Shown: positions 31,304 through 42,417, counted from the stretch's first letter. The stretch: 64,000 nt of DNA from Pseudomonas sp. SCA2728.1_7 (GCF_018138145.1 NZ_CP073104.1:682001-746000); one strand, 5' to 3'. The notes: generated by a model not told the origin, from the letters alone. Numbers and translations: made by a program.

Positions 31304-32445
31304 AGGGCGTGTGCTCGGATTGAGCGTGGAGAGAGGTCATCCGCCACGGATTCAATGGCGTGCGGCTGGTGCTTCAATGCCGTGCCGTCGCTGTCGAACA
31401 GGTGGATCTTGGCGATGTCCAGTTGCAGTTCGACCCGATCGCCTGCCTGCCAACCGGCGTTGACTTCACAACGACAGATCAGCGGCTCGTCCTGACCTGT
31501 ATCGAGGTGCACATAGGTTTCACTGCCTAGGTATTCGACACCGGTCACGACGACACCAGCCGTTCCCGGCGCCGCTTTGAGCGACAGGTGTTCCGGGCGA
31601 ACGCCCAGGCTCAGCGCGGTGTCTGCCGCCAGGTTCGAGCTGTCGAAGGGCAGGGTGGTCATCCCCAAAACGGCAGCATCGACCAGGCTGGTTTCGCCCG
31701 GCGCCTGTAGGCGGGCCGCCAGGAAATTCATTTTCGGCGAACCGAGAAAACCGGCGACAAAGCGGCTGGCCGGGCGCTCATAGAGTTCGCGCGGTGAGCC
31801 GACCTGCTCGATATGGCCGCCATTGAGCACGACAATTTTGTCGGCCAGGGTCATCGCTTCGACCTGATCGTGAGTGACGTAGATCATGGTCGAGCCCAAT
31901 CGGTCATGCAGTCGGGCGATTTCGTTGCGCATCTGCACCCGCAAGGAGGCATCCAGGTTGGACAGCGGCTCATCGAACAACAGAATGTCCGGTTCCCGCG
32001 CCATGGCCCGGCCCATGGCCACACGCTGACGCTGCCCTCCAGACAGTTCTTTTGGTTTGCGTTGCAGCAGTTTGTCCAATTGCAGGATTTGCGCGGTTTT
32101 CAGTACGCGCTCGCGCAGGCTGCTCTTTTCAGTCTTGGCCAGTTTGAGACCAAAACTGATGTTGTCGTAGACGCTCATGTGCGGGTACAGCGCATAGGAC
32201 TGAAATACCATGCCGACGCCACGCTCACGCGGTTCCAGATCGTTGACCCGGCGCCCGTCGATCAACAGATCACCGGCGCAGATCGAATCCAGTCCGGCGA
32301 TCAGTCGCAGCAGTGTCGACTTTCCGCAGCCCGAAGGGCCGACGAAGACCACGAATTCACCCGCCGCAATCTCCAGGTTGATGTCGCGAAGAATCCGCGC
32401 GCCGCCCAATTGTTTGTTGACGTTGTCCAGTTTCAATTTGATCAC
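31300..32445 (-). CDS. Sugar ABC transporter ATP-binding protein (MalK/UgpC family)
   Basis: 381-residue ATPase. Walker A is GPSGCGKST at about 36-44, the signature LSGGQRQRVAMGRAM follows, Walker B is ILLFDEPLSNLD, and the switch His is in YVTHDQVEAMTLAD. The C-terminal TOBE/OB domain (LGVRPEHLSL) is of MalK type. It drives the adjacent permease pair and is encoded 27 bp downstream of the MalG-like gene. Confidence 0.92.
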   Translation of the reverse strand: MIKLKLDNVNKQLGGARILRDINLEIAAGEFVVFVGPSGCGKSTLLRLIAGLDSICAGDLLIDGRRVNDLEPRERGVGMVFQSYALYPHMSVYDNISFGLKLAKTEKSSLRERVLKTAQILQLDKLLQRKPKELSGGQRQRVAMGRAMAREPDILLFDEPLSNLDASLRVQMRNEIARLHDRLGSTMIYVTHDQVEAMTLADKIVVLNGGHIEQVGSPRELYERPASRFVAGFLGSPKMNFLAARLQAPGETSLVDAAVLGMTTLPFDSSNLAADTALSLGVRPEHLSLKAAPGTAGVVVTGVEYLGSETYVHLDTGQDEPLICRCEVNAGWQAGDRVELQLDIAKIHLFDSDGTALKHQPHAIESVADDLSPRSIRAHAL

Positions 32446-32472
32446 GATGCGGTTCCTTGTCTTTGTTGGGCA

Positions 32473-33315
32473 TCAACCCTTTAACGCGCCGGCAGTGAGA
32501 CCGGAAACGATTCGGCGCTGGAAGATCAGCACCAGAATCACCAGTGGGACGGTGACCAGCACCGAGGCGGCCATCAACAAGCCCCAAGGCAATTCATGGG
32601 GGCTGCCGCCGGAAATCAAGGCGATGGCAACCGGCACCGTGCGTTGGCTGTCGGTGAGGGTGAAGGTCAGGGCAAACAGAAACTCGTTCCACGCGGCGAT
32701 GAAGGCCAGCAAGCCAGTGGTGACCAGGGCGGGCCAGAGTAGCGGCAACAACACGCGGGTCAGCGTCACCCAGGGCGACGCACCATCCATGATTGCCGCT
32801 TCCTCCAGCTCATGGGGGAGTTGCCCCATGAACGTGGTCAGCACCCAGACGGTGAAGGGCAGAGTGAAAATCGTGTAGCTGAGGATCAACGCCCACGAGG
32901 TGTTGTACAGACCCAAGGCGCGGATCACTTCGAACAGTCCCGACAGCACCGCGACCTGGGGAAACATCGACACGCCAAGGACCATCATCAACACCGTGCC
33001 ACGCCCACGGAATTTCACTCGGCCCAAGGCATAGGCAGCGGTCAGGCTGAGGAACAGCGCCAATGTCACCACGCACAGCGCAACCACCAGCGAATTACCG
33101 ATCGCTCGCAGGAATGAGGCCTGGTGGAGGACCGCCGCGTAATTGGAAAAGTCGGGATTTTCGATCCAGTAACTCACCTCGAACAACGCGCTGGAGGGCT
33201 TCAGCGACGTCACAATGGCGTAGTAGAAAGGGAACACCGCATACAGCAGCAAAACCCCGATCAGACACCAGAATCCGAGGCGCAACAGCGCTTTTTTCAG
33301 CAGGCGCGGGCTCAT
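32473..33315 (-). CDS. Sugar ABC transporter permease (MalG type)
   Basis: 280-residue inner-membrane protein with six predicted helices. The EAA loop is ELEEAAIMDGASPWVTLTRV, and the C-terminus SGLTAGALKG is typical of carbohydrate permease subunit 2. It overlaps the MalF-like gene by 4 bp. Confidence 0.92.
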   Translation of the reverse strand: MSPRLLKKALLRLGFWCLIGVLLLYAVFPFYYAIVTSLKPSSALFEVSYWIENPDFSNYAAVLHQASFLRAIGNSLVVALCVVTLALFLSLTAAYALGRVKFRGRGTVLMMVLGVSMFPQVAVLSGLFEVIRALGLYNTSWALILSYTIFTLPFTVWVLTTFMGQLPHELEEAAIMDGASPWVTLTRVLLPLLWPALVTTGLLAFIAAWNEFLFALTFTLTDSQRTVPVAIALISGGSPHELPWGLLMAASVLVTVPLVILVLIFQRRIVSGLTAGALKG

Positions 33316-34274
33316 GCGCGGACCTCCAGTTGACGGCGTCCGAGGTAGAGATAAAGCATGGCGATCACCGCGACCACCAGAAACAACAGCGTCGACGCCG
33401 CGCTGCCGTAACCGACGTCCTGGAACTCCACCAGGTGCTGGCGGGCATACACCGACATGCTCATGGTGCTCGACGAGTTCGAAGTCAGCACATAGATGAC
33501 GTCGAATACCCGCAAGGAATCAAGGATGCGGAAGATCGCCGCCACCAGCAGTGCAGGCATCAACAGTGGCAGGGTGACGCGCCAGAACACCTTCAGCGGA
33601 TGAATGCCATCGACCCTGGCCGCTTCGTAGCAATCGCTCGGCAACATCTGCAAGGCCGCGAGCATCAGCAGCGTGACGAAGGGCACGGTCTTCCAGACGT
33701 CAACAATGATCACCGCCCACATCGACAGATCGGCATCTGCCGTCCAGGCCAGGGGGGCGTCAATCAGGCCGAGGCTGAGCATCAGGTGATTGATGATGCC
33801 GAACTGGTCGTTAAGCATCCATGACCAGATCTTCGCCGAGACAATCGTCGGAATCGCCCACGGAATCAGAATCAACGCCCGCACCAGCGAACGGCCGGTG
33901 AACTTGATGTTCAGCAGCAACGCCACCAACAGCCCCAGGACGACTTCCAGCCCCACCGAGACCACCGTGAAATACAACGTGTTGCGCACCGCATTCCACC
34001 ACTGTGGATCGACGAGGATGCCCGACCAGCCGGACTCGCTGAACAGCAGATAATTGCTCAAACCTATGAAGGTTGCGCTACCGGTGTCGGCCAGGCTGGC
34101 GTCGGTCAGGCTGAACCAGAATGTGCGCAGCAGCGGCCACGCAGCCACCAGGGCCAGGCAGATCAGCATTGGCGTCAGAAACAGCCAGGCAGCGCGCCCC
34201 CGGCGCCGTTGTACAGGCGTTTCCTTCGTGAGCAGAAGCTCGTCAAACGGGGCATGGGTCGTAGAGACAGACAT
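33312..34274 (-). CDS. Sugar ABC transporter permease (MalF type)
   Basis: 320 residues with six predicted helices after a 28-residue cytoplasmic tail. The EAA loop reads DCYEAARVDGIHPLKVFWRV. It forms the heterodimeric channel with the MalG-like subunit. It begins 21 bp after the binding-protein gene. Confidence 0.92.
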   Translation of the reverse strand: MSVSTTHAPFDELLLTKETPVQRRRGRAAWLFLTPMLICLALVAAWPLLRTFWFSLTDASLADTGSATFIGLSNYLLFSESGWSGILVDPQWWNAVRNTLYFTVVSVGLEVVLGLLVALLLNIKFTGRSLVRALILIPWAIPTIVSAKIWSWMLNDQFGIINHLMLSLGLIDAPLAWTADADLSMWAVIIVDVWKTVPFVTLLMLAALQMLPSDCYEAARVDGIHPLKVFWRVTLPLLMPALLVAAIFRILDSLRVFDVIYVLTSNSSSTMSMSVYARQHLVEFQDVGYGSAASTLLFLVVAVIAMLYLYLGRRQLEVRA

Positions 34275-34295
34275 GGTGATTTCCTTCCTTGTGGC

Positions 34296-35570
34296 TTACC
34301 AGTTCCGGCGTTTGATGCGCGTGAGTTCGCTTTCCAGTTCGGCCAATGCCTGATCGACGGGCAACTCGCCCGCCAGCACGCCATGCACCCGATCGAAGAA
34401 CGCATTGGAGACCCGTGGATAGCGATCGGCGGTGATGGCGGCGGGGCGCATGACCCCAGCGTTGAGAATGCTGTGCAGCTGAGCGTAATAAGGCATGGCC
34501 GCGAGCAATTCGGGATCTTGATACAGCGACTCGATCACCGGGTTATAGCCGCCTTTCAGCGCTCGACGTTTTTGCTCTTGGGCACTGCTCAGGTAGCTCA
34601 CCAGCTCAGCGGCAAGTTTGGAATGCGCGCTGTAACGCGATACGGCCAGGCCCCAGCCACCGAGGGTGGAGGCATGCTCGCCAGTCTCGCCGCCGCGGGG
34701 CAGGGGAGCGACGCCGACCTTGTCTTTTACGGCGCTGTCCTGGCTTTGCACCAAGGCCCAGACATAAGGCCAGTTACGCATGAACAGCGCATTGCCCGAC
34801 TGGAATACGCCACGTCCTTCTTCCTCGGTGTAATTGAGCACGCCCCGCGGGGAGATGTCGCCGACCCAGCTTTTCGCCAGGGTCAACGCCGCTCTTGAGG
34901 CCTGACTGTTGACCACGATGTCGCCGCGTTGATTGATCAGTCCGCCTTGCGGCTGACTGCTGATCCACTCCAGCGCATTACACGTCAGCCCCTCGTAGGC
35001 ACGCCCCTGAAAGATGTAACCCCAGGCATTGGCGTTGCCGGCGTTGCGCTCAGCCTGTTGTACATCCCTGGCGGTAGCGGTCATTTCCTCCCACGTCTGA
35101 GGAACCTGCTTGTTGTATTTCTCAAGCAGGTCTTTGCGGTAGTACAGCAGCCCCGAGTCGGTGAACCACGGCATCGTCACCAGCCGTCCGTTGACCGTGG
35201 CGTTATCGACCTGGGCCTGGAAGTAGCCTTGAGTCGTGTTGGCGGGCAGCGCCTCACGCAGATCCATCAAGTGTTTGGCGAGCATCCCCGGCCAGACCAT
35301 ATCGATTTGAATGATGTCGATGTCGGTGGACTGCGCACTGAGGATCTGCTGATAGAACGACAACCTCTCGGTCGCCGAGTTAGGCGTGGAGACCACCTCG
35401 ACGTTGTTGCCGGTCTGTTTCGACCATTCCTCGACGGCCTCCTTGCACAGCTGCAACTCCGCACCTACCGCACCGCAGGAGATCGTCAGATCGGTTGCGT
35501 TCGACACGGATGGCAGTGCGGCAGACAGGGTGATCAATACAACGGGCAGGAGCGATTTCAGGTGTTTCAT
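34296..35570 (-). CDS. Sugar ABC transporter substrate-binding protein
   Basis: 424-residue periplasmic binding protein of family 1 (MalE-like). The signal peptide is MKHLKSLLPVVLITLSAALP up to about residue 25 (SNATDLTIS). The frame is open 51 codons further upstream, but the ATG at 35570 has AGGACG before it and begins a clean signal peptide. The rest shows NWPYVWALVQ and AEEGRGVF-like solute-binding features. It heads the operon binding protein - permeases - ATPase - GH32 - LacI. The substrate is probably sucrose, judged from the GH32 neighbour. Confidence 0.9.
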   Translation of the reverse strand: MKHLKSLLPVVLITLSAALPSVSNATDLTISCGAVGAELQLCKEAVEEWSKQTGNNVEVVSTPNSATERLSFYQQILSAQSTDIDIIQIDMVWPGMLAKHLMDLREALPANTTQGYFQAQVDNATVNGRLVTMPWFTDSGLLYYRKDLLEKYNKQVPQTWEEMTATARDVQQAERNAGNANAWGYIFQGRAYEGLTCNALEWISSQPQGGLINQRGDIVVNSQASRAALTLAKSWVGDISPRGVLNYTEEEGRGVFQSGNALFMRNWPYVWALVQSQDSAVKDKVGVAPLPRGGETGEHASTLGGWGLAVSRYSAHSKLAAELVSYLSSAQEQKRRALKGGYNPVIESLYQDPELLAAMPYYAQLHSILNAGVMRPAAITADRYPRVSNAFFDRVHGVLAGELPVDQALAELESELTRIKRRNW

Positions 35571-37303
<1,733 letters not shown>

Positions 37304-37396
37304 TCGTTGAACGTACTTGCGATAGTGCAGTGCTGGAGCGGCGAAGGATGCTCCAGGCTGATGATGTCGTTTCTTCCCAGGATGGATGATTACCCA

Positions 37397-38146
37397 ATGC
37401 TCAAGTTCAATGCTCATCTCGGTTTCCAATTCAATGAATTGCCTTTTCTACAACGCATCGAAGCCGCCGCAGCCGCCGGTTTCCGGGCAGTTGAATTCCC
37501 TTCACCGTATGAATTCGACGCCAGTCTGCTTGCCGACCATCTAGCCCAATACAGTTTGCCGTTGATTCAGTTCGCCGCCCCGGCTGGCGTGACCAAAGGC
37601 ATCGCCGCGTTACAGGGCAGGGGAGAGGAATTTCGTGACGGGTTGCTCCAGGCCGCCCGCTACGCAAAGACCTTGGCGTGTGCGGATGTCCACATCATGT
37701 CGGGCGTTACCACGCAGAATGACGCTGAGCGAACCTACGCGGGCAACCTGGAATATGCGATCAAGTACATGGAAGACCAGGGGCTGCGGCCGCTTATCGA
37801 AGTGATCAGCGCGCAGGCGATGCCGGGCTATTACATGTCCGACTTCAGCAAGGCGCAACAGGTACTGGAGACCTTCCCGAGTGTCGGGTTGATTCTTGAT
37901 CTTTACCATGCCCAGCTTTTGACCGGAGATGCAGCCGATGTGTTGGCGCGGTTTTATGACAGAACCGTGCACGTGCAAATTGCCGATTGCCCGGGGCGTC
38001 ACGAACCGGGAACGGGGAGTCTCGACTTTGCTGCGTTGTTCGCGGCGCTGGAGCAACGCGGATACGTCGGATGGATCGGGTGTGAATATCGTCCTTCTGG
38101 GTCTACCGTTGAGAGTCTTGACTGGATCAAGCAGCTAAGTGCTTAG
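37397..38146 (+). CDS. Hydroxypyruvate isomerase-like / sugar isomerase (Hyi family)
   Basis: 249 residues of the xylose-isomerase-like TIM-barrel fold. Starts MLKFNAHLGFQFNELPFLQR, a clear Hyi family N-terminus. Metal or active-site residues are in PLIEVISAQAMPGYY, LILDLYHAQLL and WIGCEYRPSG. Members interconvert hydroxypyruvate and tartronate semialdehyde or act on 2-oxo-tetronate. It follows the porin by 93 bp and may be co-transcribed, but a link to sucrose use is not obvious. Confidence 0.8.
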   Translation: MLKFNAHLGFQFNELPFLQRIEAAAAAGFRAVEFPSPYEFDASLLADHLAQYSLPLIQFAAPAGVTKGIAALQGRGEEFRDGLLQAARYAKTLACADVHIMSGVTTQNDAERTYAGNLEYAIKYMEDQGLRPLIEVISAQAMPGYYMSDFSKAQQVLETFPSVGLILDLYHAQLLTGDAADVLARFYDRTVHVQIADCPGRHEPGTGSLDFAALFAALEQRGYVGWIGCEYRPSGSTVESLDWIKQLSA

Positions 38147-38274
38147 GTTCCAGGCGAAAATCTTTGAGTCGCTGATGTGGGGACAATCGCCGCCATCAAA
38201 GGCAGAAGCCCTTGATGGCCGAGCGAGAAGAACTCATCGATATCGGCCTGACGCCGACGAGTAGGGGGGAGTTA

Positions 38275-38679
38275 ATGCCTGATGCGGTTTTTGTAAGTCG
38301 AACTATTTTGTTCGGAGATTGTGATCCGGCAGGGGTGGTTTACACCCCGCGATTCTCATATTTTGCTGTAGAGGCCATTGGAGTAGCACTCGACAGATGG
38401 GTAGGGGGGCCGGGGCTTAGAGCGGTGATGAGTTTTAATATATTGCCGCCGGTGCGTGCGATGTCGATCGAGTTGCTGGCTCCGCTGACGTGGGATGACG
38501 AAATGATTATTAAAGTTGGCGTGGCCAGGTTGGGCGAGCACTCTTTTACTTTTTTGGTGGAGGGTTTTATAGGCGAAGGCGTACTGGCATTTACCGCGAA
38601 TGTCACACACGTTTGTGTCTCACCGGAAAGTAAGGAAGTTGCACCCATTCCAGCTCCGTTGCGAGCGCTTCTTTCATAG
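38275..38679 (+). CDS. Acyl-CoA thioesterase, 4-hydroxybenzoyl-CoA thioesterase-like hotdog protein
   Basis: 134 residues. The start at 38275 is set by the strong ribosome site GGGGGGAG four bases upstream, not by an in-frame ATG 21 codons earlier. The hotdog catalytic motif is FGDCDPAGVVYTPRFSYF with the expected Asp. Base composition is visibly lower in GC than the surrounding genes. It would hydrolyse an acyl- or aroyl-CoA. No operon partner is evident, and the neighbours give no substrate. Confidence 0.75.
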   Translation: MPDAVFVSRTILFGDCDPAGVVYTPRFSYFAVEAIGVALDRWVGGPGLRAVMSFNILPPVRAMSIELLAPLTWDDEMIIKVGVARLGEHSFTFLVEGFIGEGVLAFTANVTHVCVSPESKEVAPIPAPLRALLS

Positions 38680-38777
38680 ATGATCAGACGGTTCCTCACA
38701 ACAAAGCGCGACACTGGACTGGTATGCAGGATGAGCGTGGATCGATTACAAAGCGATCCATTGAAAGGACGAGCACG

Positions 38778-39311
38778 ATGAACCGAACCAGTCATATTTG
38801 CCTGATGGCCAACTATAACGAATGGATGAACGCAAAAATTTATGAGGCAGCCAGAAGCCTGTCAGATGAAGAACTCTCAGTGGACAGGAAAGCATTCTTT
38901 GGTTCAATTCTCGGGACGTTGAACCACTTGGTGGCCGGCGACACTGTCTGGCTAAAGCGATTCGCCGGGCACCCTGCTAATTACTTGGCTCTGGCATCGA
39001 TTCAACAGCTTCCTGCCCCCAAAAGCCTCGACCAGTTGCTTTTCTCGAGTATCCGAGATCTTTGGGCACATCGAGTGTGGCTTGATCAGAAAATTGTAGA
39101 GTGGTCTCGCTCCATTGCAGAGCCGGACCTGGATCACACCCTCAATTACACAAGCATCAAAGGAATATCCGCTGACAGGAGCTTTTATGGCTTGGTCATG
39201 CATTTTTTCAACCATCAGACGCACCACCGCGGACAAGTGACAACGTTGCTTTCACAAGCGGGTGTCGATATAGGTGATACGGATCTGGTCGTCCTCATTC
39301 CGCTTACATAA
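38778..39311 (+). CDS. DinB-family metal-dependent protein
   Basis: 177 residues of the DinB/YfiT four-helix bundle fold. The three metal-binding histidines are probably in GTLNHLVAGD and HFFNHQTHHRGQVTTLL. Starts at 38778 (MNRTSHICLMANYNEWM) behind GAAAGGACGAGC. DinB proteins are often thiol-dependent transferases or detoxification enzymes, but this one has no specific assignment. GC content is lower than the neighbours, as in the thioesterase gene before it. Confidence 0.8.
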   Translation: MNRTSHICLMANYNEWMNAKIYEAARSLSDEELSVDRKAFFGSILGTLNHLVAGDTVWLKRFAGHPANYLALASIQQLPAPKSLDQLLFSSIRDLWAHRVWLDQKIVEWSRSIAEPDLDHTLNYTSIKGISADRSFYGLVMHFFNHQTHHRGQVTTLLSQAGVDIGDTDLVVLIPLT

Positions 39312-39468
39312 CGGAGCAAGGCATCGGGCTCTACAATCGCTCATCCCAAGCAGTGTTCGATGTAGCGTTCGGTCAGTTCGAGCTTCTTCTAAAGGGCGAA
39401 TCAGTACCTATCGCAACTACGTTTGGTGGCTTCCCTTGTGTAACTGATTCACGCGCACTGGCGCTTGG

Positions 39469-39510
39469 TATCTTCGTTAGCGATACCTCCCAACGACGCA
39501 TGCGATTGGC
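39469..39510 (+). promoter_or_regulatory. Catabolic-cluster operator, copy A (upstream of first LysR gene)
   Basis: TATCTTCGTTAGCGATA at 39469-39485 gives the 17-base frame TATC-N9-GATA. It is followed by CCTCC and then CGATTGGC at 39503-39510. The CGATT element begins 34 bases after the first base of the core, exactly as in the copies at 43771, 44777 and 46284. It is 96-137 bases before the LysR start. The rest of the 294-bp gap 39312-39605 shows nothing I can name. Confidence 0.6.
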
Positions 39511-39605
39511 GCATGGGTACACAGCTCGCTAAGGTCATGATTCGTTTTTGATCCTGCCTGCAAACCGGGCGCAAAGACGTCACCATCACCTTCAGCGGAA
39601 CCCAC

Positions 39606-40541
39606 ATGCGATATCGACGCCTCGACCTTAATCTGTTGGTTGCGCTGGACGCCTTGTTGAGCGAATGCAGTGTCAGCCGGGCGGCCGAGCGTCTGTGCCT
39701 GGGGCAGTCAGCTGCCAGTTCGGCATTGGGCCGCTTGCGTGAACATTTCAACGACCCGTTACTGGTGCAAGTGGGGCGCCGCCTGGAACCCACGGCGCTG
39801 GGCCTGGAGTTGCTGCCAAAGGTACGTGCAGCGTTGGCACTGACACGGGAAGTCGTCGACGCGCCACTAAGTTTTGATCCGGCGAACTGTGACCGGCACA
39901 TCACCCTCGTAGCCTCCGATTACGTCGCCGACGTGCTGGTTCCGGCGGTCAGCCGTGTATTGGCGCGTATCGCTCCGGGTATTCGCTTGAGCCTGCGCGA
40001 CATGCCGGTGCCGCGCGACGGTGATGTCGTCAGCGAAGCCCTGGATTATCGGCGCAGTGATTGCGTGATTGTGCCGCAACGACGGTTGAACCCGGCCTAT
40101 CCCCATGTGCCGCTGATGACGGACCAGCTCTGTTGTATTGTCTGCGCGCAACAGCCACAGTTTGCCGAGCAACTGAGCATGGCTGACTATCGCGCCGCGG
40201 CGCATGTGGTGCGCGAGTTTGCCGACGGACACAATCTGGCGATGGACGCCATGCACCTGCATGAACTCGGAATAGAGCGGCAAGTGGCGGTAACCGTTGA
40301 AAGCTTTGTGCTGATGCCGCAATTCATTGTCGGTACCGCGCGCATTGCCACGGTGTTTCAACGACAGGCGCAACGCTTCGCCCAGTGTTATCCATTACGC
40401 GTCCACCCGGCGCCGTTGGCTTTTCCCGAGGCCGTTCAAGTCTTGCAATGGCATCCCTATCAAGAACATGACCCGGTTATGCAGTGGTTTCGCGGCCTGC
40501 TTCTGGAACAGGCCGCGTTGCTCGATCAGCCGTCTGGTTGA
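39606..40541 (+). CDS. LysR-family regulator 1 (NodD/FdeR-like)
   Basis: 311 residues. N-terminal winged helix: LDLNLLVALDALLSECSVSR and AAERLCLGQSAASSALGRLR, then DPLLVQVGRRLEPTALGLELL, typical of the NodD-like LysR branch whose members often sense aromatic compounds. The effector domain follows from about residue 95. It precedes and converges with the amidohydrolase/GlcG pair and has the cluster operator upstream, so it is likely autoregulated. It resembles the second LysR at 43739-44701 in its N-terminus. Its 3' end overlaps the GlcG-like gene by 16 bp, tail to tail. Confidence 0.9.
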   Translation: MRYRRLDLNLLVALDALLSECSVSRAAERLCLGQSAASSALGRLREHFNDPLLVQVGRRLEPTALGLELLPKVRAALALTREVVDAPLSFDPANCDRHITLVASDYVADVLVPAVSRVLARIAPGIRLSLRDMPVPRDGDVVSEALDYRRSDCVIVPQRRLNPAYPHVPLMTDQLCCIVCAQQPQFAEQLSMADYRAAAHVVREFADGHNLAMDAMHLHELGIERQVAVTVESFVLMPQFIVGTARIATVFQRQAQRFAQCYPLRVHPAPLAFPEAVQVLQWHPYQEHDPVMQWFRGLLLEQAALLDQPSG

Positions 40542-40972
40542 TCGCCGCTGTCGGCGACCAATCCAGCCTTGGCTATGGCCAGCAATGCGCAGCGCTCGTC
40601 GTTGTCCGAGGTATCGCCACTGATGCCGATAGCCCCGATCACCACGCCCTCGGCATTACGGATCAGCACACCACCCGCCACGGGAATCACCTCGCCGCCA
40701 GTCAAACTGTTGATCGCATCGAAAAACGCTGGCATTGCCTGCGCGCGCCGCGCCAGTTCACGCCCACCAAAACCCATGCCCAGGCAACCGCGTGCCTTGC
40801 CGATGGCGATTTGCGGGCGCAGGAAGGTGGCGTGTTCGTCGCGCAAAACCGCCAAGGGATGGCCGGCGGCATCCAGTACGGCAACGCCCAGCGGTTTGAT
40901 CCCGGTTTCCCGAGCGATGCGGATGGCATCGCTGGCTATGGTCGTCGCAGTCAGTAAATCAAGTCGTTGCAT
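40526..40972 (-). CDS. GlcG/HbpS-family protein
   Basis: 148 residues beginning MQRLDLLTATTIASDAIRIA. The domain shows GIKPLGVAVLDAAGHPLAVL, IAIGKARGCLGMGFGGREL and GGVLIRNAEGVVIGAIGISG, the typical GlcG/PduO-like fold that can bind haem or small ligands. It is 11 bp downstream of the amidohydrolase gene and surely co-transcribed. A start 5 codons upstream is also possible. GlcG proteins often sit in catabolic operons without a defined role; an accessory function in ring or chain breakdown is inference. Confidence 0.8.
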   Translation of the reverse strand: MQRLDLLTATTIASDAIRIARETGIKPLGVAVLDAAGHPLAVLRDEHATFLRPQIAIGKARGCLGMGFGGRELARRAQAMPAFFDAINSLTGGEVIPVAGGVLIRNAEGVVIGAIGISGDTSDNDERCALLAIAKAGLVADSGDQPDG

Positions 40973-40983
40973 GGCCTCTGTCC

Positions 40984-42333
40984 TCATACGGCCCACTTGC
41001 CCAGTTGGGCCACGCGGTCGCGGGTGTAAAGATCCGTCCATTTCAGTGAGTTGAAGTCGGACACCTGCTTGGGGTTGTAGGGGCTGCGATCCATGCGTAC
41101 CGGTTGGCCGGCCTTGTAAACGGCCTTCAGGCGCGAACGATCCTGAAGGATGCGGATGTCGTCCAGTGGTGAACCGTCGAGCACGAGGAAGTCTGCCTGC
41201 TTGCCCACTTGCAGGGTGCCGAGGGTTTCACCGCGCGGCATGCAGCGCGCGCCGACAGCGGTCGCGGCATATAAGGCTTCGGCCGGGGTGAATCCAAGCC
41301 GAGTGACAAATAACTCCAGTTCACGAGCGTGCCACTCGCCGTAAGGCGTCACCGCGAACCCGCTGTCACTGCCGCAGGCGAACGGTACGCCGGCCGCTTT
41401 GGCGCGTTTGAGTACCGCCGAACCGACCTCCAATGTGCGAGCACAATAACCGGCATAACCCGTGCTGATCGCCGGATCATGGGGCTGGCAGAAGTCCACG
41501 GTGTTCTGCGGGAACGTCATGGTCGGGGCAAGGATGCTACCGGCCTCGAGCAACGCTTCGATGCACGCGTCGTCCATGTAAAAGGCATGGAAAACCAGGT
41601 CAACGCCTGCACGCGCCGCGTACATCACAGCTTCGCGCCCATAAGCATGGGTGGCGACCTTGCAGCCCAGACGATGCGCTTCCTCAACCATTTCGAAGGT
41701 TTCGTCGGCAGTGAAGGCCGCAATGATTTCGCCGTTGGGGCGGCGGTGCGTGCCGTCCATGGCGATCTTGATCAGGTCGACGCCGTCCTTGGCCTGTTTG
41801 CGAATTTCGGCGAGTGCATCGCTGCGGCTGGTGACCAACTGCGCGGTGAAGTATTCCGGAGCGCCGACCCGACTCGGGAACCAGTCATTGAGACTCTGGC
41901 GGTTGGTGATGACGCGGCTGCTGGCTGCGATGCGCGGGCCTTCAAATAAACCAGCGGTCACCGCATTGCGCACGGCGATGCTGAGCTGGCCGCTGTCGCC
42001 GGGGCAGACCATGCTGGTGACGCCGGCGGCCAGCACGTGTTGCGCGAAGAACATCCCGCGCAACGCGCGAAATTCGTCACTGGTCCATAGATCAATGTCT
42101 TCTTCGCTTTGAGCGTTGCCGAAGGCCAGATGGGTGTGCACATCTACCAGCCCCGGCATCACGAAATTATCCCCCGCATCCACCTGTGTATCGCCTGGCT
42201 GGGGAGAGGGGGCCAGCGCGGTAGCGCCGACGTAACTGAGCAGGCCGTTTTCGACGATCAATGTCTGTTGTTGGCGGGTTTGCAGTCCGGTGCCGTCAAA
42301 CAGGGTCTGGCATTTCAGGTGCAGGGCAGTCAT
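40984..42333 (-). CDS. Metal-dependent amidohydrolase-family hydrolase
   Basis: 449 residues of the amidohydrolase TIM-barrel superfamily (imidazolonepropionase/prolidase-like branch). Metal site VDVHTHLAFG is at about 64-73. A lysine in DLIKIAMDGT may bridge the metals. Other ligands are in VATHAYGREA, LVFHAFYMDD and FACGSDSGFAV. C-terminal beta domain: LGTLQVGKQADFLVLDG. It cleaves a C-N, C-O or similar bond in an unknown substrate. A perfect palindrome typical of a LysR site sits 85-101 bases upstream, so it is probably controlled with the rest of the catabolic cluster. Confidence 0.85.
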   Translation of the reverse strand: MTALHLKCQTLFDGTGLQTRQQQTLIVENGLLSYVGATALAPSPQPGDTQVDAGDNFVMPGLVDVHTHLAFGNAQSEEDIDLWTSDEFRALRGMFFAQHVLAAGVTSMVCPGDSGQLSIAVRNAVTAGLFEGPRIAASSRVITNRQSLNDWFPSRVGAPEYFTAQLVTSRSDALAEIRKQAKDGVDLIKIAMDGTHRRPNGEIIAAFTADETFEMVEEAHRLGCKVATHAYGREAVMYAARAGVDLVFHAFYMDDACIEALLEAGSILAPTMTFPQNTVDFCQPHDPAISTGYAGYCARTLEVGSAVLKRAKAAGVPFACGSDSGFAVTPYGEWHARELELFVTRLGFTPAEALYAATAVGARCMPRGETLGTLQVGKQADFLVLDGSPLDDIRILQDRSRLKAVYKAGQPVRMDRSPYNPKQVSDFNSLKWTDLYTRDRVAQLGKWAV

Positions 42334-42417
42334 GGCGTCTTCGCTATGTGATTGTTATGCAAAGAGAGGCTAGAGAGCAGGCGAGGGGACGACCAGCAGA
42401 TTGCATCGATGGCTGAG

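Noticed and set aside
39312..39605. Possible small genes or remnants in the gap before LysR 1
   Set aside because: No frame shows a family motif; the only supported item is the operator copy at 39469-39510.
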